Shown: in pieces, positions 48,754-57,505 of the stretch | Position numbering within the stretch: the stretch's first letter is position 1 | Layout of the letters: the number at the start of each line of letters is the position of its first letter | Assembly: GCA_900768075.1 (NCBI GenBank) | Contig: CAAGBN010000079.1 | Span: 1-62,594 of the forward strand | Direction: 5' to 3' | Source: Clostridia bacterium | GTDB lineage: Bacteria > Bacillota > Clostridia > Oscillospirales > Acutalibacteraceae | Length of the DNA: 62,594 bases | The notes under the pieces: generated by a model | What the model saw: only the letters and a program-made list of their open reading frames with translations | Databases searched by the model: none | What the model was told of the DNA's origin: nothing | Program-made: the position numbers and the translations under genes

Positions 48754-50148
48754 TTATTTGCTGCACATATCAAGCAGTTCTTTAACTGTGATATCGGGAT
48801 TCTCAATACCCTTGAGGATAATCTTAAGAGCATCTTTGTGGAGAGATTCGATATCCTCTTTCTTTGAAAGCTTTATTCTGTACATATAGTTGAGGTTGAT
48901 GCCTTTATCTTTAGGATCAGGTGAGCAGATAGCATAAAGCGGAGTGAAGTATCTGCCAAGGTCATATGTTTTAAAGTCAATCTTATAGCCGAAGGATTCA
49001 GTGTCAAGAGGCACGGGAATCCAGGAGAACATCATACATGCAGGGCCCTGGATAAGACTGTAATTATACATATCTCTTGACATATCGCGGGCTGTGATGT
49101 ATGGATATTCGCTGTGACGGTAAAGGTCAGTTCTGATTCTGGTATATTCGTTTACACCCTCTTCAAATGTTGCGGTTTCGGGTATAATAGTACGCACCTG
49201 AATAGGCTGAGCAAGGCAACCACTCATATTCTTTTCTTTGACTGTGGCACGCTTTGAGCAGGTTGTCATCATAAATACGTCATCAGTTCTGTAGTTGATG
49301 GCACTGCAGTGAGTACGAAGAGCAAACATAAAGAGACTTTCGGGAGCAATACGCTTTGTTTTGCAGTAATTGAAAATCTTTTCTGCATCTTCTGTACCGA
49401 TGTGCTCTGTGAAAAGATTGCACTTGTCAAGTAAGGGATTATATGCAGCAGGAACACGAAGGTCGGGATTCTTCTTTTTGATTCTCTGCTTTTCAAGGAA
49501 AGCGGGACCATGTACACCGGCGTAGAAGGGTTCGCCGCCCTTAGCGAAATATTCGCGGTAGAACTGCTCGTGCTTCTGATTTTTCTTTTCGTTTCCGAGA
49601 CGTTCAAATTCTTGTTTTATGTATTCTTCATAGCTTGCCATAGGCTTAGGCAATTCAGTGCCGTTTTTAAGAGCTCTGTAAACCTTGATAAGGTCTGCAT
49701 AGAAAATGATTGAGCCCATAGCGTCCATAGCAAGGTGGCTGACATTGAAATAAATGCCGTTGGTGCCGTTTGCGTTTTTATAGAAATAGATTCTGAAATT
49801 TACACCCTTGTCAAAACGTACAGGCTTCTGCGCATCCTCTGCGAAGAATTTTTCCTGTTCTTCTGCATTACGGAAATATTTACAGGGTACCTTATTCATT
49901 CTCAGAGAGGGCAGGAAGTACTGCTTGATGGTTTTATCAACCTTGACAAATCTGAGTCTGAGAGAGTCGTTTCTTTCAAACTCGATATTAAGTGCCTTAG
50001 TCAGAAGCTCAAAATCAATATCCTTATCAATGCTGAATGATGTAGGAATCTGAGAAATCTGCTTGCTGAATGTATACTTGAACATAAGATACATTGTCTG
50101 CTGAGACGGGATAAGGTCATAAAGGGTATACGGAATGTTCTTGCTCAT
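48754..50148 (-). CDS. Condensation-domain acyltransferase
   Basis: 464 residues, CAT-like fold of NRPS condensation and alcohol/acyl transferases. The active-site motif is SHLAMDAMG (H-x3-D, residues ~138-146) in place of HHxxxDG; the first His is Ser. Further: NDSLRLRFV near the N-terminus and a C-terminal half with TCSKRATVKEKNMSG as the latch region. It should transfer an ACP-bound acyl group to an amine or alcohol. The ATG at 50148 has GGAG 8 bases upstream; the in-frame GTG at 50157 overlaps the site. First gene of the operon with the ligase and ACP. Confidence 0.82.
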   Translation of the reverse strand: MSKNIPYTLYDLIPSQQTMYLMFKYTFSKQISQIPTSFSIDKDIDFELLTKALNIEFERNDSLRLRFVKVDKTIKQYFLPSLRMNKVPCKYFRNAEEQEKFFAEDAQKPVRFDKGVNFRIYFYKNANGTNGIYFNVSHLAMDAMGSIIFYADLIKVYRALKNGTELPKPMASYEEYIKQEFERLGNEKKNQKHEQFYREYFAKGGEPFYAGVHGPAFLEKQRIKKKNPDLRVPAAYNPLLDKCNLFTEHIGTEDAEKIFNYCKTKRIAPESLFMFALRTHCSAINYRTDDVFMMTTCSKRATVKEKNMSGCLAQPIQVRTIIPETATFEEGVNEYTRIRTDLYRHSEYPYITARDMSRDMYNYSLIQGPACMMFSWIPVPLDTESFGYKIDFKTYDLGRYFTPLYAICSPDPKDKGINLNYMYRIKLSKKEDIESLHKDALKIILKGIENPDITVKELLDMCSK

Positions 50149-50209
50149 ATTTTTCACTCCTTTTTTTCAGTGGCCTATACTATGTATAATGCCATAAACT
50201 AACTATTAT

Positions 50210-50238
50210 ATTATAGAGTAAAAGTCGTCAAAAGTCAA
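50210..50238 (-). promoter_or_regulatory. SigA-type promoter of the condensation-ligase-ACP operon
   Basis: On the minus strand TTGACT (50238-50233), 17-base spacer, TATAAT (50215-50210); ~60 bases before the start codon. Confidence 0.85.
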
Positions 50239-50391
50239 TGATTTTGAGATTTAGAGATATAAACGAGACAATATGTAGCATTTTTGTTGCAGTATAATAT
50301 AGCAAAAAGCCTTGCCTTTTCCTTTGAGGAAATATTAATAATGTATTAATAATAAAGAAACAGGCGGAAAATAAATTCCGCCTGAGTTGAA

Positions 50392-51171
50392 TTATAAAAC
50401 CTTTGAAAGGAAATCCTTTGCTCTGTCGCTTTTGGGGTTAGTGAAGAATTCTGCAGGAGTGGCTTCTTCTACAAATCTGCCTTCATCCATAAACATAATT
50501 CTTGTGCCGACTTCTCTTGCAAAGCCCATTTCGTGAGTAACAACAACCATTGTCATGCCTTGATCAGCAAGATCTTTCATAAGCTCAAGAACTTCACCTA
50601 CCATTTCGGGGTCAAGAGCTGATGTAGGCTCGTCGAAGAGGATAACATCGGGATCCATTGCAAGTGAGCGAACAATAGCAACTCTCTGCTTCTGACCGCC
50701 TGAAAGGCTTGAGGGATAAGCGTCTGCCTTGTCTTCAAGTCCGATTCTCTTAAGAAGCTCAACTGCCTTTTCATAAGCCTGCTGTTTAATTTCTTTTTTA
50801 GTTTTGGGTCCTGTATAGTCAGGGCTTTTCTTGTTCTTTTTGAGGTTTTTGGTGGCTACATAAACGGGAGCCATCATAATGTTTTCAATAACTGTCTTAT
50901 TGGCAAAAAGGTTAAAGTGCTGGAATACCATACCCATTTTCTGACGGTGGATATTTATATCAACCTTGGGGTCTGCGATGTCCTCGCCACCGAAGATGAT
51001 TGAACCGCTTGTGGGGTCCTCCATACAGTTGAGGCAACGAAGGAATGTGCTTTTACCTGAGCCCGAGGGGCCGATAACAACAACCTTTTCACCCTTTTTG
51101 ATTGTGGTGGTGATATTTTTGAGTACCTGTGTATTACCGAAAGATTTGCAAAGATTAACGACCTCTATCAC
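50392..51171 (-). CDS. Polar amino-acid ABC transporter ATP-binding protein
   Basis: 259 residues. Walker A GPSGSGKST, signature LSGGQKQRVAIVRSLA, Walker B VILFDEPTSALDP and H-loop VVVTHEMGFA; the GlnQ/ArtP group. It has an insertion around KNLKKNKKSPDYTGPKTKK after the Q-loop. GTG start, with AAAGGAGG ~10 bases upstream inside the permease gene, which it overlaps by 17 bases. Last gene of the three-gene transporter. Confidence 0.94.
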   Translation of the reverse strand: MIEVVNLCKSFGNTQVLKNITTTIKKGEKVVVIGPSGSGKSTFLRCLNCMEDPTSGSIIFGGEDIADPKVDINIHRQKMGMVFQHFNLFANKTVIENIMMAPVYVATKNLKKNKKSPDYTGPKTKKEIKQQAYEKAVELLKRIGLEDKADAYPSSLSGGQKQRVAIVRSLAMDPDVILFDEPTSALDPEMVGEVLELMKDLADQGMTMVVVTHEMGFAREVGTRIMFMDEGRFVEEATPAEFFTNPKSDRAKDFLSKVL

Positions 51172-51862
51172 TCTTACGCAGCCTCCTTTCCATAATCTTG
51201 ATGCCTAATGTAATAAGGCAAACTATAACAATATAGATAATTGCCATCGCAAGGTAGGGTACCATATATTCATAAGTGCCTGAGCCGATGCTCTGGAAAG
51301 CAAGATATAAGTCCTTAGCACCGACGAAAGAAACGACTGAGGTTTCCTTTACGAGAGCGATGAACTCATTACCCATAGTAGGAAGAATATTCTTTACAGC
51401 CTGAGGAATAACAATCTTGAGCATTGTTGTGCCGTAGCTGAGACCAACACTTCGTCCGCCCTCCATCTGACCGGGATCAACGCTGAGGATACCGCCACGC
51501 ATAATCTCGGATATGTAGGCACCGCTGTTGAGACCGAAGACTGTGATTGCCACGAGTACCGATGACATTTTGATGCCCATAAGGGGAAGCATAACATAGT
51601 AGAAAACAAGAAGCTGAACTACCATAGGTGTGCCTCTGAAAAGACCAACATAGAAGCTGCAGATTTTATCCATAACTCTGACGGCCTTTTTATATTTGGG
51701 CATAACTCTGATTGTTGCGATGAGTGTACCGATTACGATACCGATAAGAAGACCCATAACAGCTATAATCATTGTGTTCTGAAGACCTGTCAGAACCTCT
51801 TTATAGCCACCCTTATTAATAAGGATATCAAGGAACTTCTCTACTTTAAACATAAAATTCAT
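51155..51862 (-). CDS. Polar amino-acid ABC transporter permease
   Basis: 235 residues, HisM/GlnP type with five to six membrane segments. The EAA loop GGRSVGLSYGTTMLKIVIPQA (quoted in part: GRSVGLSYGTTM) contacts the ATPase. FRGTPMVVQLLVFYYVMLPL is the typical segment 2 region (part: FRGTPMVVQLL). AAGGA precedes the ATG. Probably works as a homodimer, since only one permease gene is present. Confidence 0.93.
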   Translation of the reverse strand: MNFMFKVEKFLDILINKGGYKEVLTGLQNTMIIAVMGLLIGIVIGTLIATIRVMPKYKKAVRVMDKICSFYVGLFRGTPMVVQLLVFYYVMLPLMGIKMSSVLVAITVFGLNSGAYISEIMRGGILSVDPGQMEGGRSVGLSYGTTMLKIVIPQAVKNILPTMGNEFIALVKETSVVSFVGAKDLYLAFQSIGSGTYEYMVPYLAMAIIYIVIVCLITLGIKIMERRLRKSDRGR

Positions 51863-51937
51863 ATCAATAATTCCTTTAACATTAACAATGCCTTACTTAT
51901 TGGAGTAAGGCACTGCTTATTTGATTTTTGTCTGTTA

Positions 51938-52786
51938 TCAGCCGATAGCGTTGAAATTGTCAACGATACGTATAGCGGGGTCAGCGTCGATGATTACGTA
52001 ATCGATGTTGCCGTTGATAAGATCCTGAACAGCAAGAGCACCGTTGTCATAACCCTGAGCCTGAACATTGAGACCGTCGAAGCCCCAATCAGCGTCGCCG
52101 TTTACATAGAAGTCAGCTGTTGTACCGTTCTGGTAACCAACTGTAGCTGCACCTTCAGTTGCATTGAGGATAGCGTCTACTGAAGCAGCATCTGTGCAAG
52201 CGTCAAATGTTGTATCGTCAGCCTTAACGATGAGCTTCTGATAAGCGTTGTAGTATGAATTTGAGAAGTTAACTACTTCTTTTCTTGATTCGTTAACTGT
52301 GAGACCTGCCATAGCGATGTCACACTTGTGTTCACCAACTGAAAGGCAAACTGAATCGAACTTCATATTGTTGATAACAAGCTCTTTGCCGAGTTCTTCA
52401 GCGAGAAGAGCAGCGATTTCCATATCGATACCGTAGTATGAGTCACCTTCCATATATTCGAAGGGTGCGAAAGCTGCATTAGTAGCAACTACAAGCTGAT
52501 CCTTTGTGGGATCTTCTACAGCTGATTTAACAGCTGTGGGTGTGCCGTCACCGAAATACTTGTTGCAGATTTCGTCGAATGTGCCGTCTGCCATAATCTT
52601 GTCGATGAATTCGTTTACATCTTCAAGAAGCTCGGGCTGATTCTTATCTACACCGAAAGCATATTCTTCTTCTGTAAGGTTGATGTCAATGATTTTTACT
52701 ACTTCTGTGGGCTGAGTGTTACCACCACAAGCTGCAAGAGCGAAAAGCATAACAGCAGCAAGTGCGATTGCTAAAAACTTTTTCAT
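51938..52786 (-). CDS. Circularly permuted amino-acid binding lipoprotein (SBP family 3)
   Basis: 282 residues. Lipobox LFALAAC (Cys ~20). In ordinary family-3 binding proteins the chain begins with the strand seen here at DQLVVATNAAFAPFEYM (residues ~96-112) and ends with a block like EEYAFGVDKNQPELLEDVN plus DGTFDEICNKYFG. Here that last block is at residues ~38-85, before the first strand, and the chain stops at VIIDADPAIRIVDNF, exactly where the block would normally follow. So the order of segments is rotated, not simply lost. It binds a polar amino acid for the two genes downstream. GGAGG precedes the ATG. Confidence 0.88.
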   Translation of the reverse strand: MKKFLAIALAAVMLFALAACGGNTQPTEVVKIIDINLTEEEYAFGVDKNQPELLEDVNEFIDKIMADGTFDEICNKYFGDGTPTAVKSAVEDPTKDQLVVATNAAFAPFEYMEGDSYYGIDMEIAALLAEELGKELVINNMKFDSVCLSVGEHKCDIAMAGLTVNESRKEVVNFSNSYYNAYQKLIVKADDTTFDACTDAASVDAILNATEGAATVGYQNGTTADFYVNGDADWGFDGLNVQAQGYDNGALAVQDLINGNIDYVIIDADPAIRIVDNFNAIG

Positions 52787-52827
52787 AGTCTTTTACCTCC
52801 GTTAATTTTTATAAATACAGCGAGGTT

Positions 52828-52856
52828 ATTTTATCATTATAATAGTATAAAGTCAA
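52828..52856 (-). promoter_or_regulatory. Promoter of the amino-acid transporter operon
   Basis: On the minus strand TTGACT (52856-52851), 17-base spacer, TAAAAT (52833-52828). A TATAAT closer to the -35 is also present, so the -10 choice is uncertain. Confidence 0.6.
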
Positions 52857-52927
52857 GTCTATTTGCATTTTTTTACATCTTTTTGGCTCTTGTATGTATA
52901 AATATTAGTAGGATGTGGAGGTGGGGC

Positions 52928-53017
52928 GGCGGCTGCGCGCCGAAGTCCCCCAGGGACTTCGGCACGTGGGATGCTCTGCATCCCACGAAAATCGCAAAGC
53001 GATTTTGCGCAGCTGCC
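52928..53017. repeat. Cloverleaf repeat, copy B (after the MsmX-like gene)
   Basis: Stem GGCGGCTGCGC (52928-52938)/GCGCAGCTGCC (53007-53017), one G-T pair. Three hairpins: GCCGAAGTCCC/GGGACTTCGGC (52939-52963), CGTGGGATGC/GCATCCCACG (52965-52987) and AAAATCGC/GCGATTTT (52988-53006). Reverse order of copy A, so it points to the minus strand, like the gene it follows. Confidence 0.9.
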
Positions 53018-53041
53018 TTACCTGATACAGGCAGTGACTGA

Positions 53042-54130
53042 CTATTCAATGCCGATGTTTTCTCCTGAGGTCTTACTGAAAATATGCACTTTATCCTCAT
53101 TTGCCGCAAAGGCTACCTCTTCGCCTGCATCTTTTTTTATGACATCGGCTGTTTTGGCAGTTAAAAGCACACTGCCGTATTGAATATAGATATAAGCTTC
53201 ACTGCCTAAATTTTCCTGAACCTTAAGAGTGCCTTTGAGTTTGCTGCTTTTTTCATCAGTAAGCAAATCTTCGGGTCTGATGCCTAAGGTGACAGCCTGG
53301 CCGAGATGAAGCTGCATTTTATTCGTGCTTCTGGTCGTTCTGAAAATATCACTGCCGACTCTGATAAAAAATCCCACACTGTCTTTTTCGAGTTTTCCGT
53401 CAATAAAGTTCATTGTCGGAGAACCGATGAAGGATGCAACAAAAGTATTGGCAGGTCTATGATAGAGGTTTTCGGGGGTGTCTGTCTGCTGAATGACACC
53501 GCTGTCCATTACAACTATTCTGTCGCCCATAGTCATAGCTTCTGTCTGGTCGTGAGTAACATATATAAATGTGGTGCCGAGCCTTTTGTGAAGAAGTGCA
53601 ATTTCAGTTCGCATCTGAGTGCGAAGCTTTGCATCAAGATTAGAAAGAGGCTCGTCAAAGAGAAATACGGCAGGGTCTCTGACGATAGCTCTGCCCAAAG
53701 CAACTCGCTGCCGCTGACCGCCTGACAAGGCTTTAGGCTTTCTGTTTAAAAGATGCTCTATATGAAGAATTTTTGCGGCTTCCTGAACACGCTTTTCAAT
53801 TTCGGCTTTGGGTACTTTTCTTCTTTCTAATGAGAAAGCGATATTCTTATAGACAGTTTTGTCAGGATAAAGGGCGTATGACTGAAAAACCATAGCAATA
53901 TCGCGATCTTTGGGTTGAATGTTATTTACGACTCTGTCGCCTATAAAAATTTCACCCTCGCTTATAGTTTCAAGGCCGGCTATCATACGAAGGGTAGTGC
54001 TTTTTCCGCAACCGGAGGGACCTACGAGAACAAGAAACTCCTTGTCAGGTATTTCGAGAGAAAAGTTATCGACAGCTTTGTAACCGTCGGAGAAGATTTT
54101 TGAAACAGAATTCAGAGTAAGAGAAGACAA
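53042..54130 (-). CDS. Sugar ABC transporter ATP-binding protein (MsmX/UgpC type)
   Basis: 362 residues. Walker A GPSGCGKST, signature LSGGQRQRVALGRA, Walker B VFLFDEPLSNLDAK, H-loop YVTHDQTEA; the C-terminal ~120 residues are the TOBE regulatory domain. TTG start with GGAGG 8 bases upstream. It energises the MalF/MalG-like permeases encoded upstream and may serve other sugar transporters, as MsmX does. A cloverleaf repeat follows its stop. Confidence 0.93.
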   Translation of the reverse strand: MSSLTLNSVSKIFSDGYKAVDNFSLEIPDKEFLVLVGPSGCGKSTTLRMIAGLETISEGEIFIGDRVVNNIQPKDRDIAMVFQSYALYPDKTVYKNIAFSLERRKVPKAEIEKRVQEAAKILHIEHLLNRKPKALSGGQRQRVALGRAIVRDPAVFLFDEPLSNLDAKLRTQMRTEIALLHKRLGTTFIYVTHDQTEAMTMGDRIVVMDSGVIQQTDTPENLYHRPANTFVASFIGSPTMNFIDGKLEKDSVGFFIRVGSDIFRTTRSTNKMQLHLGQAVTLGIRPEDLLTDEKSSKLKGTLKVQENLGSEAYIYIQYGSVLLTAKTADVIKKDAGEEVAFAANEDKVHIFSKTSGENIGIE

Positions 54131-54254
54131 GATGAAAACCTCCGGGTTTGAATGCAGAATTATGGTCGCATTACAGAGATGATATGGATTTTACTCAGCT
54201 GAGTGTAAAGGTAGTTGTTAAAAATGAAGCTTTCTGAATTATATAAGTTTTTGT

Positions 54255-55082
54255 TTAACCCTTTACTGCACCTGCTACCACACCTTTAATTATGTGTTTC
54301 TGGCAAAGCAGATAGAAAATTACAATGGGAAGAATTGACAGCACAAGCATAGCCATCATAGCACCCATATCAATAGAGCCGTAACCACCTCTGAGATACT
54401 GTATTGCAATAGGAATAGTTTTGTAGTCACTGCCAATGACGAGATAGGGCAGTAGATAGTCGTTCCATATCCACATTGCATTGAGAATCGCAACTGTAAT
54501 TGTAGTGGGCTTCATAAGAGGAAATACCACAAGAAAGAATGTACGTATGGGGCCACAACCGTCTATCATAGCTGCCTCTTCAATTTCAACGGGGATGCTC
54601 TTGACAAAGCCACTGAACATAAAAACGCTGAGTCCCGAGCCGAAACCTAGATACAGGACAACAAGCCCTAAGGGGTTATCGAGGTTTAATACGTTGGCAG
54701 TTTTTACCGTGGTAAACATAACCATCTGAAAGGGTACCACCATTGAAAAAACGAAGGCATAATAACTCAGCTTTGTAAAAGTGTTTTTCACCCTTGTGAT
54801 GTACCAGGCAGTCATTGAAGTGAAAATAACAATAGCGGCAACCGATAACACAGTGACTAAAAGGGATGTGAGAAAAGCTGAGAAAAATCCCGTTTTGGTT
54901 AGTCCGTCTGTGTAATTGTCAAAGCCTGCAAAGGTTTCGGGGGTAGGTAAAGCAAAGGGCTCTGAGCTGATATAGAGCTTGCCCTTAAAAGAGTTCATCA
55001 GCACTATTAAAATTGGAAAAAGAAAGATGACCGAAACACCTGTAAGCAGAAAAAAGACTGCTCTATTTCTAAAGCCTTTCAC
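54255..55082 (-). CDS. Maltodextrin ABC transporter permease, MalG type
   Basis: 275 residues with six membrane segments. The EAA loop EIEEAAMIDGCGPIRTF contacts the ATPase. GTG start overlapping the MalF-like stop by 4 bases (GTGA), so it is translationally coupled. The 124 bases between its stop and... the ATPase gene downstream contain no feature that I recognise. Confidence 0.92.
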   Translation of the reverse strand: MKGFRNRAVFFLLTGVSVIFLFPILIVLMNSFKGKLYISSEPFALPTPETFAGFDNYTDGLTKTGFFSAFLTSLLVTVLSVAAIVIFTSMTAWYITRVKNTFTKLSYYAFVFSMVVPFQMVMFTTVKTANVLNLDNPLGLVVLYLGFGSGLSVFMFSGFVKSIPVEIEEAAMIDGCGPIRTFFLVVFPLMKPTTITVAILNAMWIWNDYLLPYLVIGSDYKTIPIAIQYLRGGYGSIDMGAMMAMLVLSILPIVIFYLLCQKHIIKGVVAGAVKG

Positions 55083-55921
55083 GCTTCCACCTCTCTTTTT
55101 CTTGTGATTTTCAGCTGAATAAGTGATACTGCCGCAAGAAGCAGAAAGAAAATTACAGCCTTTGCCTGGCCTGCTCCCTGTGAGCCGACAGCACCGTAGA
55201 AGGTTTTATAAATATCGAGGGCCAGCATAGCAGTTTGCCGTGAGGGAGCACCGTCTGTAAGCGCAAGATTGGCGTCAAACAGCTTGAATGCATTGGTGAG
55301 TGTGAGAAAAAGACAGATGGTTACCGATGGCATAACCATAGGTATGATTACGTGACGAAGCACACCGAAAGAGGTGGCACCGTCTACCTTTGCGGCATCT
55401 ATCAGGTCTTTAGGAATATTGCCGATGCCTGCAATATATATAATCATCATATAACCTATCATCTGCCAATTCATCAGCACCACAAGCCCCCAGAAACCAT
55501 AAGAGGGATCATAGGTTATAGTAACTCCGAGACCTGAAAGCACACCGTTTATTATTAACTGCCAGATGTAACCGAGAACAATACCTCCGATAAGATTCGG
55601 CATAAAAAATACTGTTCTGAAGAAGTTGCGACCCTTTATCTTATTAGTAAGAAGCAATGCAAGACCAAAAGCAATTACATTGATGCTGATAACACTGACA
55701 ACTGTGAATTTAATTGTAAACCAAAGGGCATTCAGAAAGTTCTCATCGGAGAGAATCTTTCTGTAGTTGCTAAGTCCTGTGAAAATGCTGTCACTAACTG
55801 TAGAGAAATCACAAAAGGAAAGATAGAGGCCGAGTATAAAAGGTATAAGAAACACCACTGCGAAAATAACTGTTGTGGGTAAGGCGAATATTCCGAAGTA
55901 TTTTTTCAGGTTGTTTGTCAT
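55079..55921 (-). CDS. Maltodextrin ABC transporter permease, MalF type
   Basis: 280 residues with six membrane segments. EAA loop PKDLIDAAKVDGATSF. The long periplasmic loop of E. coli MalF is absent, as usual for Firmicutes. AAAGGGCGG lies 8 bases before the ATG. A cloverleaf repeat lies between it and the binding-protein gene upstream in the transcript. Confidence 0.92.
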   Translation of the reverse strand: MTNNLKKYFGIFALPTTVIFAVVFLIPFILGLYLSFCDFSTVSDSIFTGLSNYRKILSDENFLNALWFTIKFTVVSVISINVIAFGLALLLTNKIKGRNFFRTVFFMPNLIGGIVLGYIWQLIINGVLSGLGVTITYDPSYGFWGLVVLMNWQMIGYMMIIYIAGIGNIPKDLIDAAKVDGATSFGVLRHVIIPMVMPSVTICLFLTLTNAFKLFDANLALTDGAPSRQTAMLALDIYKTFYGAVGSQGAGQAKAVIFFLLLAAVSLIQLKITRKREVEA

Positions 55922-55996
55922 TTATATCCGCCCTTTCTGTGACAGTAGGTCTGCTTTGGTGTGTGGTAGTTGATTCTTTTAAGTTAGTGTGGGAGT

Positions 55997-56089
55997 GGGA
56001 GCGGGGAGGCGGCTGCGCAAAATCGCGAAGCGATTTTCGAGGGCGCGCCCTCGCGTCGAACTTCGTTCGACGGCGCAGCCGCCGCTCCC
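55997..56089. repeat. Cloverleaf repeat, copy C (binding protein-MalF spacer)
   Basis: Outer GGGAGC (55997-56002)/GCTCCC (56084-56089); stem GGCGGCTGCGC (56008-56018)/GCGCAGCCGCC (56073-56083); hairpins AAAATCGC/GCGATTTT (56019-56037, loop GAA), CGAGGG/CCCTCG (56038-56053) and CGTCGAAC/GTTCGACG (56054-56072, loop TTC). Lies inside the maltodextrin operon. Confidence 0.9.
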
Positions 56090-56111
56090 GCCTCAGCCTC
56101 CTGCTGGATTT

Positions 56112-57503
56112 TTACTGCGTTTTAGCCTTTTTGAAAGCATCGCTGATTCGCTGCACAGTTTCTTCCCAGGGTCTTGTGCCCTGAGCATAGTCAAGCAAAG
56201 CATTGCCCACCTCATCCTTAAATGCAATTCCCGGGAATGATATAAAAGCCCAGGGGACAGAGTTAATATCATCTTTGTTTGACCAATAAAGCAATTCGTT
56301 TGCAAGAGGATCTTTAAGGGAGACGTCGGACATTGTTTTAAACGGTGTGACAAATCCGAGCTCCTCACTTACATATCTTTTACCTTTTTCAGATGAAAAA
56401 AGCCAGTATAAGAAATCGGCGGATGCTTTCTGATCCTCACTGGAAGCTTTGGAGTTGATGGCAAGATAGTTTTCAGTGCCGATGCAAAGTCCTTGAGTTT
56501 CTTCTCCGTCAAGGCCCATATAAACAGGCAACATTTTTACCTTGTCTGCTTTGACAGTGTTGCCGTCAACCTGGCTGATTTCTGCATAAGCCCATGAGCC
56601 GTTTTGCACCATAGCAGCCTTGCCTAAAGCAAATTCAGCCATTGAGTCGTTGACACTTTTTGATCCGATGAGCTTTTTGTCTGTTACAGAGTTTGAGAGG
56701 TACAGGTCAAATATATTCTTAAATGAGTTTTCGCTGTTAAAATTAAATTCCGTTGCCGACAGACCTGCCAGAGTGCTGTTGTCATATCCGTCAATTTCAT
56801 CCATTTCATAATGGAAGGGGATATTCAGCAGGTGAGTATTCCAACGCCACTGATTGCCGGGTGCAAAGGATGTTGAGGCAAATACACCCTCAATTCCGAG
56901 CTCACTTTTATGCTTTGTCATATCTTCAACCAAAGCCTTGAGCTTATCAAAGGAGTTAACCTGCTCCATAGAGGTAAGGTCTGTATTTTTAGTTTCAAGA
57001 GCAAAGTATTTATCTGTAATATCCTCATTATAAATGATGCCGTAGCCCTCAATGACGTAGGGTATGCCGTAAACACCGCCCTCACTTGTAATTGCCATGC
57101 TTTTATCGGTGAGAATAGAATAAAGCTCAGTATCCTTAAGGTCGGCACAGTAGCTTTTCCAGCTTTCATAGCCGATAGGTCCGTTCAGCTGAAAAATAGT
57201 CGGCGGATTGCTTTTTGCAATTTCTGAGGTGAGAGTCTGCTCATAGGTGTCACTTGCAGCAGTTACAACCTTTACGCGTACACCTGTTTCCTGCTCGTAT
57301 ACCTTTGCGATTTCTTCGTAGACCTTACCAACCTCAGGCTTGAAGTTGAGAAAGTAAACCTCGCCCTTAGCCGTGCTTGTGTCAGGTGCTGATGAAGATA
57401 AATCTGAAGGGGTGTTTGTTGTGACCTTGCCGTCGTTACCGCCACAGGCAGTAAAGGTTAAAAGCAAGGTAAAAATAGTTAAAAGAGAGATAAGTTTTTT
57501 CAA
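56112..57503 (-). CDS. Sugar ABC transporter binding lipoprotein
   Basis: 463 residues, SBP family 1. Lipobox LTFTAC (Cys ~20). Pattern of maltose/oligosaccharide binders: a Trp-rich cleft (GNQWRWNTHLL), MAEFALGKAAMVQNGSWAYAE and WLFSSEKGKRYV. TTG start with GGAGG 7 bases upstream; the malQ stop overlaps that site, so the genes are tightly coupled. Substrate taken as maltodextrin from the malQ neighbour. Confidence 0.9.
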   Translation of the reverse strand: MKKLISLLTIFTLLLTFTACGGNDGKVTTNTPSDLSSSAPDTSTAKGEVYFLNFKPEVGKVYEEIAKVYEQETGVRVKVVTAASDTYEQTLTSEIAKSNPPTIFQLNGPIGYESWKSYCADLKDTELYSILTDKSMAITSEGGVYGIPYVIEGYGIIYNEDITDKYFALETKNTDLTSMEQVNSFDKLKALVEDMTKHKSELGIEGVFASTSFAPGNQWRWNTHLLNIPFHYEMDEIDGYDNSTLAGLSATEFNFNSENSFKNIFDLYLSNSVTDKKLIGSKSVNDSMAEFALGKAAMVQNGSWAYAEISQVDGNTVKADKVKMLPVYMGLDGEETQGLCIGTENYLAINSKASSEDQKASADFLYWLFSSEKGKRYVSEELGFVTPFKTMSDVSLKDPLANELLYWSNKDDINSVPWAFISFPGIAFKDEVGNALLDYAQGTRPWEETVQRISDAFKKAKTQ

Positions 57504-57505
57504 GG

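Noticed and set aside
52873..53109. 78-codon minus-strand frame over the cloverleaf
   Set aside because: It follows the hairpins and the end of the ATPase gene and has no ribosome site.
55873..56240. Plus-strand frames across the third cloverleaf
   Set aside because: GC-rich palindromes leave frames open by chance; translations are low-complexity and antisense to two genes.
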